This document shows positions 16,034 through 23,289 of a stretch of DNA of 46,039 bases, piece by piece. The translations under genes were made by a program, and so were the position numbers. The stretch is from NCBI GenBank assembly GCA_944392585.1, contig CALXXA010000046.1, forward strand, positions 1 through 46,039. The letters are read 5' to 3'. Every line of letters starts with the position of its first letter. Positions within the stretch are counted from its first letter, which is position 1. Under the pieces are notes generated by a model. That model was not told where the DNA came from, made no database searches, and saw only the letters and a program-made list of their open reading frames with translations. Source of the DNA: an uncultured Alphaproteobacteria bacterium. Its GTDB lineage: Bacteria; Pseudomonadota; Alphaproteobacteria; CAAHEQ01; UBA3637.

Positions 16034-16738
16034 TCAAGGCTTTTTATTTTGAGAAGAAATTTTTTTCTTTTGTCTTTCTTTTTTTCTTCCATGGGTTATC
16101 AATAATGTCGGAACATTAGATACAACTGTTTCAAAAACATTTTTTAGATACCCGTTATACAAATGATCCGCCTGAGGAATTTCGACATAATTGACTTTCA
16201 CACGCCGACATGTATCGAGTCGCTCTGCCAACGCCCGAACTTCAGAAGTATTAACAACCGTATCTGCACTCCCTTGAATAATCAACCCAGAGGCCGGACA
16301 TGGCGCCAGAAAAGAAAAATCACACACGTTTGCCGGAGGAGAAACAGCCACAAATCCATTTATATCTGGACGTCTCATCAATACCTGACACCCAACCCAT
16401 GCTCCGAAAGAATACCCTGCGATCCAACAGTTAAAAGATTCTGGATTTAACTTCTTCAACCAATCCAGCGCAGCTAATGTATCTGCCATTTCATTATTCA
16501 CATCTCCATCAAAAACCCCCTGCGATTTCCCTACACCCCTGAAGTTAAACCTCATAACAGAAAATCCTATTTTTGCAAACGCTTGGTATAACGTATAAAC
16601 AACCTTATTATTCATTGTTCCCCCTAACTGAGGATTAGGATGTAACAAAAGCGCTATAGGGCTTCCCGGTTTTTGAGAGGAGTAGTATCTAGCTTCAATC
16701 CTTCCCGCCGGGCCTGTAAAAAATATTTCCGTCATCAT
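16034..16738 (-). CDS. Alpha/beta hydrolase of the COG2945 type
   Basis: The 234-residue protein is an alpha/beta hydrolase with the nucleophile elbow AGYSFGAW (about 108-115), the oxyanion-side segment LLLHPNPQLGGTMNNKVV (about 30-47) typical of this family, FRGVGKSQG, an acid residue in GSADTVV, and His in ADHLYNG. Members are soluble serine hydrolases, probably esterases, of unknown substrate. The C-terminal 20 residues are very Lys/Gln rich (RKKERQKKKISSQNKK), an extension not part of the fold. An AAAGGA site supports the ATG at 16738. Confidence 0.88.
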   Translation of the reverse strand: MMTEIFFTGPAGRIEARYYSSQKPGSPIALLLHPNPQLGGTMNNKVVYTLYQAFAKIGFSVMRFNFRGVGKSQGVFDGDVNNEMADTLAALDWLKKLNPESFNCWIAGYSFGAWVGCQVLMRRPDINGFVAVSPPANVCDFSFLAPCPASGLIIQGSADTVVNTSEVRALAERLDTCRRVKVNYVEIPQADHLYNGYLKNVFETVVSNVPTLLITHGRKKERQKKKISSQNKKP

Positions 16739-16845
16739 TTAATCCTTTTTTCATCTGTTTTTTTTATCATAGCATGAAAAAGGGAATAAAAATCAAGTAA
16801 AAAAATTATTCTTAGAAACAATAGAAATATCTTATAAAAAAACTA

Positions 16846-16874
16846 TTGACATTTTTACTTAAAAAATATATAAG
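16846..16874 (+). promoter_or_regulatory. Promoter of tRNA-Met
   Basis: TTGACA (16846-16851) and TATAAG (16869-16874) are spaced by 17 bases, placing initiation a few bases before the tRNA at 16888. Confidence 0.75.
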
Positions 16875-16887
16875 TATTTTACGTTTC

Positions 16888-16964
16888 GGCGAAGTAGCTC
16901 AGGCGGCTAGAGCAGCGGAATCATAATCCGCGTGTCGGGGGTTCGAATCCCTCCTTCGCTACCA
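16888..16964 (+). tRNA. tRNA-Met (CAT anticodon, elongator type)
   Basis: All four arms can be drawn. The acceptor stem is GGCGAAG with CTTCGCT, including the G1-U72 pair that also occurs in other alphaproteobacterial elongator tRNA-Met sequences. The D-arm is GCTC-AGGCGGCTA-GAGC. The anticodon stem is GCGGA/TCCGC with loop ATCATAA and anticodon CAT. The T-arm contains GGTTCGAATCC. CCA is encoded. A CAT anticodon could also mean tRNA-Ile2 or initiator tRNA, but the sequence resembles the elongator form. Confidence 0.93.
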
Positions 16965-16972
16965 AATTTAAC

Positions 16973-16998
16973 GCCGCTCTTCAAAAGCGGCTTTTTTT
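16973..16998 (+). terminator. Terminator after tRNA-Met
   Basis: GCCGCT and AGCGGC form a 6-bp GC-rich stem with a 7-base loop, followed by seven T residues. Confidence 0.8.
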
Positions 16999-17072
16999 AA
17001 TTTCTCTCAAAAACATCCTTTCGACAAAATTACATCTCCGAATAAGCATTGCCATCATTTTTGACTTCCCTA

Positions 17073-17117
17073 TTGACATTTTTCTCAAAATAAATTAAGA
17101 ATGCTAATTATTATTAA
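17073..17117 (+). promoter_or_regulatory. Promoter with PerR/Fur-like dyad before the regulator-rubrerythrin pair
   Basis: TTGACA (17073-17078) is followed after 17 bases by a weak -10, TAAGAA. Overlapping the -10 is an AT-rich dyad, TTAAGAAT (17095-17102) and ATTATTAA (17110-17117), 7 of 8 bases symmetric. It resembles, but does not exactly match, the PerR box. Autoregulation by the PerR-like protein downstream is inferred. Confidence 0.5.
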
Positions 17118-17130
17118 TTTGTGAGATAAA

Positions 17131-17523
17131 ATGAATTATTCTAAGCATCGCAGTCTTATTTTAGACGCTTTAAAAATAAATACAAATCATCCAACAGCTG
17201 AAGAAATTTATATGTTCTTAAAAAAAGATTATCCAAAATTAAGTCTTGCAACTGTTTATAGAAATTTAAATTATTTATCACAACTTTGTCTTGTTAAAAG
17301 AATCAAAGGCTTAGGAAATTCAGACCATTTTGATTATCAAACACATTCACACTCTCATTTTTTATGCCAGTCCTGTGGGAAAATTCATGATTTACCAGAA
17401 ACTATTGCTCCTGATATTAATAAATCTGTCGAACAAATATTAGAAGCAAAAGTAGTTTATCATGATATGAGCTTCATTGGTGTTTGCTCTGACTGTCAAA
17501 AACACCATAAAGTACAATTTTAA
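17131..17523 (+). CDS. PerR-like Fur-family peroxide regulator
   Basis: The 130-residue protein has a winged helix (about 1-60; [11 protein letters not shown] and [13 protein letters not shown]) and a dimerisation domain with a four-Cys zinc site, C79-x2-C82 and C119-x2-C122. The likely metal-sensing ligands of PerR are present: His20, Asp68 (in HFDY), His74 and His76. Asp at 68 is the residue linked to peroxide sensing in Bacillus PerR, so a peroxide role is favoured over iron sensing. It sits 14 bases before rubrerythrin, a peroxide-removing enzyme, which supports this. The regulator role is inferred from residues and neighbour. Confidence 0.87.
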   Translation: MNYSKHRSLILDALKINTNHPTAEEIYMFLKKDYPKLSLATVYRNLNYLSQLCLVKRIKGLGNSDHFDYQTHSHSHFLCQSCGKIHDLPETIAPDINKSVEQILEAKVVYHDMSFIGVCSDCQKHHKVQF

Positions 17524-17537
17524 AGGAGAAAAATAAA

Positions 17538-18077
17538 ATGGAATTAAAAGGTAGTAAAACAGAACAAAACTTAATGACGGCTTTTTCTGGAGAATCTCAA
17601 GCACGAAACAAATACACATATTATGCGAGTAAAGCTCGTAAAGAAGGATTTAATCAAATAGCGGAATTATTTGAAATCACAGCTAATAATGAAAAAGAAC
17701 ATGCGAAACTTTGGTTTAAGGCGCTTCACGGAGGGGAAATCGCAGACACAGCGACGAACCTAGAAGATGCCGCCCAAGGCGAACATTATGAATGGACGGA
17801 CATGTATGCAACATTTGCAAAGGAAGCTGAAGAAGAAGGCTTTAAAGAAATCGCCGCTCAATTTAAAATGGTTGCAGAAATTGAAAAGCGCCATGAAGAA
17901 AGGTATCGTAAGCTCCTTTCAAACGTCAAAACAGGAGAAGTCTTCCAAAAAGGAAGCATCGTCATTTGGGAATGTGCAAACTGCGGTCATATTCATGTCG
18001 GTGAAAAAGCTCCGGAGATTTGTCCAGTTTGTAAGCATCCGAAAGCATATTTCTTTATACATGTTGATAATTTTTAG
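17538..18077 (+). CDS. Rubrerythrin
   Basis: Rubrerythrin reduces hydrogen peroxide with electrons from rubredoxin-like donors in anaerobic and microaerophilic bacteria. The 179-residue protein has an N-terminal ferritin-like four-helix domain with diiron ligands in [27 protein letters not shown] and [11 protein letters not shown], then a C-terminal rubredoxin domain with two iron-binding pairs, CANC and CPVC (about 154-170). It is co-transcribed with the PerR-like gene, with a strong AAAGGAG site and its own terminator. It suggests an oxygen-avoiding lifestyle. Confidence 0.95.
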   Translation: MELKGSKTEQNLMTAFSGESQARNKYTYYASKARKEGFNQIAELFEITANNEKEHAKLWFKALHGGEIADTATNLEDAAQGEHYEWTDMYATFAKEAEEEGFKEIAAQFKMVAEIEKRHEERYRKLLSNVKTGEVFQKGSIVIWECANCGHIHVGEKAPEICPVCKHPKAYFFIHVDNF

Positions 18078-18082
18078 ATTTT

Positions 18083-18110
18083 AAAAAGACCTTTTCAAAA
18101 GGTCTTTTTT
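18083..18110 (+). terminator. Terminator after rubrerythrin
   Basis: AAAAAGACCTTTT and AAAAGGTCTTTTT form a 13-bp stem with a two-base loop and a T run, 6 bases past the stop codon. Confidence 0.85.
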
Positions 18111-18190
18111 AATATAAAAAATTCGCCCATTTATGCTTGTAATATATTTTTCTCTTGCGTTTAATAACTTTCTATCTAATATAATCAAAG

Positions 18191-18297
18191 GGGAAATTAT
18201 TATTTCCCAAAAGGAAGTTTTTAATTGTTCAATATTGTTCAATTATACACATAACCATTGATATCTCTTTTAAAAGATATATCAACGTTTATATAAT
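18191..18297 (+). promoter_or_regulatory. Complex control region before pgk
   Basis: The region holds three DNA elements in order. GGGAAAT and ATTTCCC form a perfect dyad (18191-18208). ATTGTTCAAT is repeated twice in direct tandem (18224-18243). A 28-bp palindrome with one mismatched pair runs from TTGATATC to ATATCAA (18258-18285). A TATAAT -10 lies at 18292-18297, so the palindrome overlaps the -35 position, as a repressor or activator site would. Leader length to the pgk ATG would be about 30 bases. Confidence 0.55.
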
Positions 18298-18334
18298 GTA
18301 ATTTGAACAAAATAACATATAATAAGAGGTTAAA

Positions 18335-19531
18335 ATGTCTGAGTTCAATACACTTGATAACTTAAAAGAGATCAAAGGAAAAACTGTTTTTGTTCGCGCC
18401 GATTTAAACGTCCCGGCAAAAGATGGAAAAATTACAGATACAACTAGAATAGACAGGTTCGTTCCAACTTTAAAAGAACTTATAAATAAAGGAGCTAAAG
18501 TTATTGTCGCATCTCATTTTGGTAGACCGAAAGGAGAAAAAAAATCAGAATTTTCACTAGATTTTATTGCTCCGGAATTAGAAAAAGCTTCTGGAGTAAA
18601 AATTACTTTCATTGATGATTGTATCGGAGATAAAGTCCAAACCGCCATTTCGAATATGAAAGATGGAGATGTTCTTTTACTAGAAAATCTTCGTTTTTAT
18701 CCAGGGGAAGAAAAAAATGATACCTCTTTCAGTAAAGATTTAGCTCAAAATATCGATATTTATGTTGACGATGCTTTCTCGACAGCTCACCGAGCACATG
18801 CATCAACAGCCGGAATGACAAACTTTATTCCGATTAAAGTCGCCGGACGGTTAATGCAAGAAGAGTTAAACGCTCTTGATAAGGCCTTAGAAAATCCGGA
18901 ACATCCCGTTGCAGCTATTGTCGGCGGTTCCAAAGTATCCACGAAATTAGATTTACTTGCTAACTTGGTAAAAAAAGTTGATTACTTAATGATCGGAGGA
19001 GCCATGGCTAATACTTTCCTCGCCGCGAAAGGTTATAAAATGGGAGAAAAGGCCATGGTAGAAACAACAATGGTAGAAACTGCCAAGACAATTTTAGAAA
19101 ATGCTGGCACGTGCCGGATTATATTGCCTATCGATTTAATGTGGGTAGATGAATTCGCCGAAGGACAAACACCTCACTATGCTGATGTTAACCATTTGCC
19201 AGATGATAAGATTTTCCCAGATATCGGTCCAAAATCAACTCAGGAATTTATTAATATCATTCAAGAATGCAAAACCCTAATTTGGAATGGACCTGTCGGA
19301 GCTTTTGAAATAAAACCTTTCGACACAGCAACAAATGCTATTGCCGAAGCTGTCGCAGAACAAACAAAACAAGGGAAACTTATCTCTGTAGCAGGGGGCG
19401 GAGATACTGTCTCTTCTTTGAAAAAAGCAGGGGTTCAATCAGAACTAACTTATGTTTCCGCCGCCGGAGGAGCCTTCCTTGAATGGATGGAGGGGAAACA
19501 ACTTCCAGGAGTAAAAGTTTTAGAAAAATAA
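18335..19531 (+). CDS. pgk: Phosphoglycerate kinase
   Basis: Pgk makes ATP from 1,3-bisphosphoglycerate in glycolysis. The 398-residue protein has the full two-domain layout. The N-terminal substrate domain carries VFVRADLNVP (17-26), SHFGRPKG and DDAFSTAHRAHAST (about 149-162). The C-terminal nucleotide domain carries GGSKVSTK, WNGPVGAFE and the closing AGGGDT loop (about 353-358). The start has an AAGAGG site. It is a single gene with a terminator and, unusually, an elaborate upstream control region. tpiA and eno of the same pathway lie elsewhere in this window. Confidence 0.98.
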   Translation: MSEFNTLDNLKEIKGKTVFVRADLNVPAKDGKITDTTRIDRFVPTLKELINKGAKVIVASHFGRPKGEKKSEFSLDFIAPELEKASGVKITFIDDCIGDKVQTAISNMKDGDVLLLENLRFYPGEEKNDTSFSKDLAQNIDIYVDDAFSTAHRAHASTAGMTNFIPIKVAGRLMQEELNALDKALENPEHPVAAIVGGSKVSTKLDLLANLVKKVDYLMIGGAMANTFLAAKGYKMGEKAMVETTMVETAKTILENAGTCRIILPIDLMWVDEFAEGQTPHYADVNHLPDDKIFPDIGPKSTQEFINIIQECKTLIWNGPVGAFEIKPFDTATNAIAEAVAEQTKQGKLISVAGGGDTVSSLKKAGVQSELTYVSAAGGAFLEWMEGKQLPGVKVLEK

Positions 19532-19546
19532 ATATTTTTTATTCAA

Positions 19547-19578
19547 TCCTGCATCTTTTAAAATGCAGGATTTTTTTT
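19547..19578 (+). terminator. Terminator of pgk
   Basis: TCCTGCAT and ATGCAGGA form an 8-bp stem with an 8-base loop and an eight-T run. It reaches up to the stop of the convergent queH gene. Confidence 0.85.
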
Positions 19579-20121
19579 CTATTTTTCATATCGAGGTTTA
19601 CACCCACAATAACTTTGCTTATATAAATTTAATTCCTTAACCAAACTTTGACGAACAATTTCCAATCCGTTTCGCCGCCAATCAATTGATAAATATGGAA
19701 TACCTGTCACTTCAGAAGCTTTTTCTCCTGCACAGTTAACTTGATCCAAATTCTTGTATCTTGATACGCCTAAAACAGACGTTACAGCATCAAATCCATT
19801 TTCTTTCGCATATTGACAGGTTCTTTGCAGACGTAAAGCGAAACAAACCGCACATCTTTTCCCTCTTTCCGGCTCATTTTCTAATCCACATACGGCCTCA
19901 TCCCATTTCTCCGGATTATACTCTAACTCAATAAACGGAACTTTATATCGTTCACATACACGCTTATTTTCTTCCAAGCGCTTCTTATATTCTTCGAAAG
20001 GACGTATATTCGGATTATAAAATAAAACAGAAAAAAATTGCCCTTTTTGAGACAGATATTGAATCACCCCACAAGAACATGGGGCACAACATGAAAGTAA
20101 TAATAATCGTTTGGCTATCAT
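19579..20121 (-). CDS. queH: Epoxyqueuosine reductase QueH
   Basis: QueH performs the last step of queuosine synthesis in tRNA and replaces the cobalamin enzyme QueG in many bacteria. The 180-residue protein has the expected cysteines: the vicinal pair in LSCCAPCSCG (10-18), CAVCFALRLQRT (about 99-110) and a C-terminal CGC (about 172-174). These bind a 4Fe-4S cluster and a mononuclear iron. The central VLGVSRYKNLDQVN is also typical. It is a single minus-strand gene between pgk and tRNA-Arg. Confidence 0.92.
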   Translation of the reverse strand: MIAKRLLLLSCCAPCSCGVIQYLSQKGQFFSVLFYNPNIRPFEEYKKRLEENKRVCERYKVPFIELEYNPEKWDEAVCGLENEPERGKRCAVCFALRLQRTCQYAKENGFDAVTSVLGVSRYKNLDQVNCAGEKASEVTGIPYLSIDWRRNGLEIVRQSLVKELNLYKQSYCGCKPRYEK

Positions 20122-20275
20122 TTCTCTCTTTACATCTTTTCAATTCGTTGTTTTCACCTTTAAAACTGTTTTTTTATATCAAGCATAATTAAATTTATAA
20201 AGGAACTCTTCCACTAACTAAAGCAAAACTCTTTTGCTGTCAGAAAACTTAACGGCATACAAAAGGATCGAACAA

Positions 20276-20307
20276 AAATATCGGAAGAATCACTTCCTCC
20301 GATATTT
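20276..20307 (-). terminator. Terminator after tRNA-Arg
   Basis: AAATATCGGA and TCCGATATTT form a 10-bp stem starting 5 bases beyond the tRNA 3' end, with a T-rich run on the minus-strand 3' side. Confidence 0.7.
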
Positions 20308-20311
20308 ATTT

Positions 20312-20388
20312 TGGCGCGCTCAAGAAGATTCGAACTCCTAACCTTCTGATCCGTAGTCAGATGCTCTATCCAGTTGAGCTATGAGCGC
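20312..20388 (-). tRNA. tRNA-Arg (ACG anticodon)
   Basis: On the minus strand the acceptor stem is GCGCTCA paired with TGAGCGC, then G73 and an encoded CCA. The anticodon stem is TCTGA/TCAGA with loop CTACGGA and anticodon ACG, which is read as ICG after A-to-I editing. D- and T-arms are complete (GAGTTCGAATC in the T-arm). Confidence 0.95.
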
Positions 20389-20481
20389 AAAACCACTTGC
20401 CTGAGACAAAATTTCAATAAAACATCTTTTAGACAAGTTTAATTTTTTATATCCGATTCTTAAAAAGAATGCAAGTTTTTT

Positions 20482-21267
20482 TTACGCTTTGACCAGAGTT
20501 TTTAAATTATCTTTCCAAAAAGAAATATTGTTTACATTTGAATGCGTTGTAATTCCAACTGGTTCAAGAGCAGAAATATACAGACTATTTGAGAAAAACT
20601 TCTTTAAATTTTCCGCTTTTTCTTGAGGGACATATGACCAAACCAAACCCCAGAAAAGTTCTTCTCCATATTCCATTTCTTTTAAAGGAGTCCGAGATAA
20701 AATACTGTTCCATACTTTTTTATCTTCTTCATAAGCAATATCCATCTGCTTTAAGCCATGAGCCTCGACAGAATCCATCTCAATTGTTTCAGCCTTAAAC
20801 ATCGCATCATGGAACTTAAAAGAGGAAGAATGAAATTTCTCTCTATAAAAAGCTACAATAGATTGAATCCCTTTTTCCGTTGTATGTAAAACTTTTTCAT
20901 TTTGAGTATTTTTTGCCTCATTATGTACTCCATACAAAACAGAAATTCCCATTTCATAATCGAAAAACATTTGTTCTTGCTTTGACATGTTTTCTTTCTT
21001 CTGTTTTAATTCATCTAGTTGATTTAAAAGAAAGGTGTTTTCAAAGTAAGAGTCTGTTTTTTGAGGATTATTCAAACTCTCATCCATTTTGATAAACCGT
21101 TTTGAAGCCATTAAAGCGACTAAACACTCATTTAGTTTGATGTAAAGAGGAGATTCTACTTCTTTAAGAGCAGAAAAACCCAACCGTTCCATCGCTTCTT
21201 GGGGAGATTGATAAATAATCTCGTCCCACACGATCGCTGCGGGCTTTACACCATTTTTCTTATTCAT
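20482..21267 (-). CDS. Hypothetical protein, 261 residues
   Basis: I do not recognise a family. The protein is soluble-looking, with no signal peptide or membrane segment. It is rich in Glu, Lys and Phe and is predicted mostly helical. Features include a short N-terminal segment (NKKNGVKPAAIVWDEIIYQSPQ), a charged helical stretch around LDELKQKKENMSKQEQMFFDYE (about 84-105), and aromatic-rich YGEELFWGLVWSYVP (about 200-214). It is a single gene between tRNA-Arg and rpmI. The frame is long and intact and base composition matches the neighbours, so it is likely real, perhaps lineage-specific. Confidence 0.75.
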   Translation of the reverse strand: MNKKNGVKPAAIVWDEIIYQSPQEAMERLGFSALKEVESPLYIKLNECLVALMASKRFIKMDESLNNPQKTDSYFENTFLLNQLDELKQKKENMSKQEQMFFDYEMGISVLYGVHNEAKNTQNEKVLHTTEKGIQSIVAFYREKFHSSSFKFHDAMFKAETIEMDSVEAHGLKQMDIAYEEDKKVWNSILSRTPLKEMEYGEELFWGLVWSYVPQEKAENLKKFFSNSLYISALEPVGITTHSNVNNISFWKDNLKTLVKA

Positions 21268-21438
21268 TTTTTACTCCTACTATATCCTTTTTAAAAGCAT
21301 TTTGCTTCACGAATCAGTACTTGAAAAAAGTATATTTTATCAAAATCAGTGTTTTATGTCAAGTCTTTATTAACAAAAAGTTAATATGTCTCCGTTTTGA
21401 TAAAAAATATATTTTAAAAAAAATTTTTCCTAAAAAAC

Positions 21439-21467
21439 TTGCTTTTTCATTTTTTTTAGGATATAAG
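21439..21467 (+). promoter_or_regulatory. Promoter of rpmI-rplT
   Basis: TTGCTT (21439-21444) and TATAAG (21462-21467) are spaced by 17 bases. Initiation near 21474 gives a leader of about 70 bases. Confidence 0.6.
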
Positions 21468-21483
21468 AGTAGTCTTGTCGAGT

Positions 21484-21520
21484 CAAACAGGCAATGGGAT
21501 GCCTGCCGGCTTGTTTTTTA
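21484..21520 (+). promoter_or_regulatory. Hairpin in the rpmI leader, possible L20 control site
   Basis: CAGGCA and TGCCTG form a 6-bp stem around a 6-base loop. It is followed by CCGGC and a T-rich run (TTGTTTTTT), so it could act as an attenuator or a binding site for ribosomal protein L20, which controls this operon in other bacteria. Function is inferred from position. Confidence 0.4.
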
Positions 21521-21542
21521 ACTTAAACACAAGGAAAAGAAA

Positions 21543-21740
21543 ATGCCCAAACTTAAGACAAAAAGTGCTGCTAAGAAACGTTTTACCGTAACCGGCACAG
21601 GAAAAATCAAAAGAACAACGGCTTACAAACGTCACTGTCTAGCCTGTAAAACAACAAAAATGAAACGTCAAGCTCGTGGTGGACGTATTTTGGATAAGTC
21701 CAACTTTAAAGCGGTTATTCGGTTCATTCTCGGGAAGTAA
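21543..21740 (+). CDS. rpmI: 50S ribosomal protein L35
   Basis: The 65-residue basic protein matches L35: [20 protein letters not shown] at the start, then [26 protein letters not shown], ending with a short helix. L35 belongs to the large ribosomal subunit. It precedes rplT by 10 bases with an AAGGAG site between them, the usual arrangement. infC, normally upstream, is not here. Confidence 0.97.
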   Translation: MPKLKTKSAAKKRFTVTGTGKIKRTTAYKRHCLACKTTKMKRQARGGRILDKSNFKAVIRFILGK

Positions 21741-21750
21741 GGAGTTTAAA

Positions 21751-22110
21751 ATGGCTAGAGTAAAAAGAGGCGTTGTCGCTCATGCGAAACACAAAAAAAT
21801 CTTAAAACTTGCAAAAGGCTACAGAGGACGCAACAAAAATGTCTTTACAGTCGCGAAGGAAAAAGTCGAAAAAGGCTTAAAGTACGCGTATCGTGACAGA
21901 CGCAAGAAAAAGACAACTTTTCGTTCTCTTTGGATTACTAGAATTAATGCCGGCGTCCGTGAAAACGGATTAACTTATTCTCGATTTATGAGCGGGCTGA
22001 GAAAGGCCAAAATTGAGCTGGATCGTAAAATCCTTGCAGATATTGCCATGAATGATTCTGCAACTTTTAAAAGTCTGGTAGAAAAAGCAAAGACGGCGTT
22101 AGAAGCTTAA
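21751..22110 (+). CDS. rplT: 50S ribosomal protein L20
   Basis: L20 is an early-assembly protein of the large ribosomal subunit and often a translational repressor of its own operon. The start at 21751 gives 119 residues beginning [24 protein letters not shown], followed by the family segment [14 protein letters not shown] and a conserved [15 protein letters not shown] block. A GGAG site lies 7 bases before the ATG. An upstream in-frame start would extend into rpmI without any L20 similarity, so it was not used. Confidence 0.97.
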   Translation: MARVKRGVVAHAKHKKILKLAKGYRGRNKNVFTVAKEKVEKGLKYAYRDRRKKKTTFRSLWITRINAGVRENGLTYSRFMSGLRKAKIELDRKILADIAMNDSATFKSLVEKAKTALEA

Positions 22111-22128
22111 CCTAAAGCCTCAAAATAA

Positions 22129-22158
22129 AAAGGACCGTCCTCTTGACGGTCCTTTTTT
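22129..22158 (+). terminator. Terminator after rplT
   Basis: AAAGGACCGTC and GACGGTCCTTT form an 11-bp stem followed by a run of T residues, so the ribosomal genes are separated from pheST. Confidence 0.85.
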
Positions 22159-22203
22159 ATTAAAGTATTCTATGTTATCTTGCATCTTAACAAGGAAAAT
22201 ATC

Positions 22204-23289
22204 ATGAATGAAACGGAAACTCTGAAAAAACAAATTTTAAAAAAAATTGAAGAAACTCTTTCTTTAGATGAGTTAGAAAATATTCGTATCTCAACTCTTG
22301 GGAAAAAAGGCTCTCTGACCGAAATGATGAAAACGTTAGGACAACTTCCCCAAGAAGAACGTAAACTTATCGGACAAAGTCTTAACTCTATCAAAATAGA
22401 AATCAGTGAAGCCATAGAAACTAAAAAGAAGTTTTTAGAGGAAAAAGAATTAGAAACAAAAGTTGCCGCAGAATCCATTGATATCTCTTTGCCCATTCGT
22501 CCTCTTCAACAAGGACGCATCCATCCCGTATCTCAGGTCATGGAAGAAATGTTAACAATTTTTGCTCAAATGGGGTTTGAATTAGCCGAAGGTCCTGACA
22601 TAGAAGATGATTTTCACTGTTTTGAAGCTTTAAATTTCCCCAAAGATCATCCGGCTCGTCAAATGCAAGCCACTTTTTTTATGAAAAATGGAGATAACTT
22701 AATTTTACGAACGCATACATCTCCTGTCCAAATCAGAATAATGGAGGAAAAACAACCTCCTATCAAAATCGTTGCCCCCGGTCGCGTATACCGTTGCGAC
22801 TATGATATGACCCACACTCCTATGTTTCATCAAATCGAAGGACTTGTTATTGATAAAGAAACAAATATGGGCCATTTAAAAGGCGTTTTAATGAATTTCA
22901 TGAGAGTCTTTTTTGAAGTGGATAATGTTCCAATACGTTTCCGTCCTTCTTTCTTTCCCTTTACAGAACCTTCAGCAGAAGTCGATATAGGATGTTCAAG
23001 AGAGAACGGAGAATTTAAAATCGAATCCGGGAAAGGATGGATGGAAATACTGGGATGTGGAATGGTTCATCCAAACGTCATAAAAAACTGCGGATTAGAT
23101 CCAAATGAATATCAAGGTTTCGCTTTTGGTTTCGGATTAGATCGCTTTGCCATGCTTAAATATGGAATTCCTGATTTACGATCTTTCTTTGACGCCGATA
23201 CCAGATGGATAAAACATTATGGTTTCTTACCATTAGATATTCCGTCAATCACAAGTGGATTAAGTTTAAACGGAGGACAAAAACGATGA
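22204..23289 (+). CDS. pheS: Phenylalanyl-tRNA synthetase alpha subunit
   Basis: PheS is the catalytic subunit of the heterotetramer that charges tRNA-Phe. The 361-residue protein has the N-terminal coiled coil (about 5-85) and a class II core with motif 2 in VYRCDYDMTHTPMFHQIEGLVID and motif 3 in GFAFGFGLDRFAMLKYGI near residue 308. The ATG at 22204 is preferred over one 24 bases upstream, because an AAGGAAA site lies just before it. The stop overlaps the pheT start (ATGA). Confidence 0.97.
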   Translation: MNETETLKKQILKKIEETLSLDELENIRISTLGKKGSLTEMMKTLGQLPQEERKLIGQSLNSIKIEISEAIETKKKFLEEKELETKVAAESIDISLPIRPLQQGRIHPVSQVMEEMLTIFAQMGFELAEGPDIEDDFHCFEALNFPKDHPARQMQATFFMKNGDNLILRTHTSPVQIRIMEEKQPPIKIVAPGRVYRCDYDMTHTPMFHQIEGLVIDKETNMGHLKGVLMNFMRVFFEVDNVPIRFRPSFFPFTEPSAEVDIGCSRENGEFKIESGKGWMEILGCGMVHPNVIKNCGLDPNEYQGFAFGFGLDRFAMLKYGIPDLRSFFDADTRWIKHYGFLPLDIPSITSGLSLNGGQKR

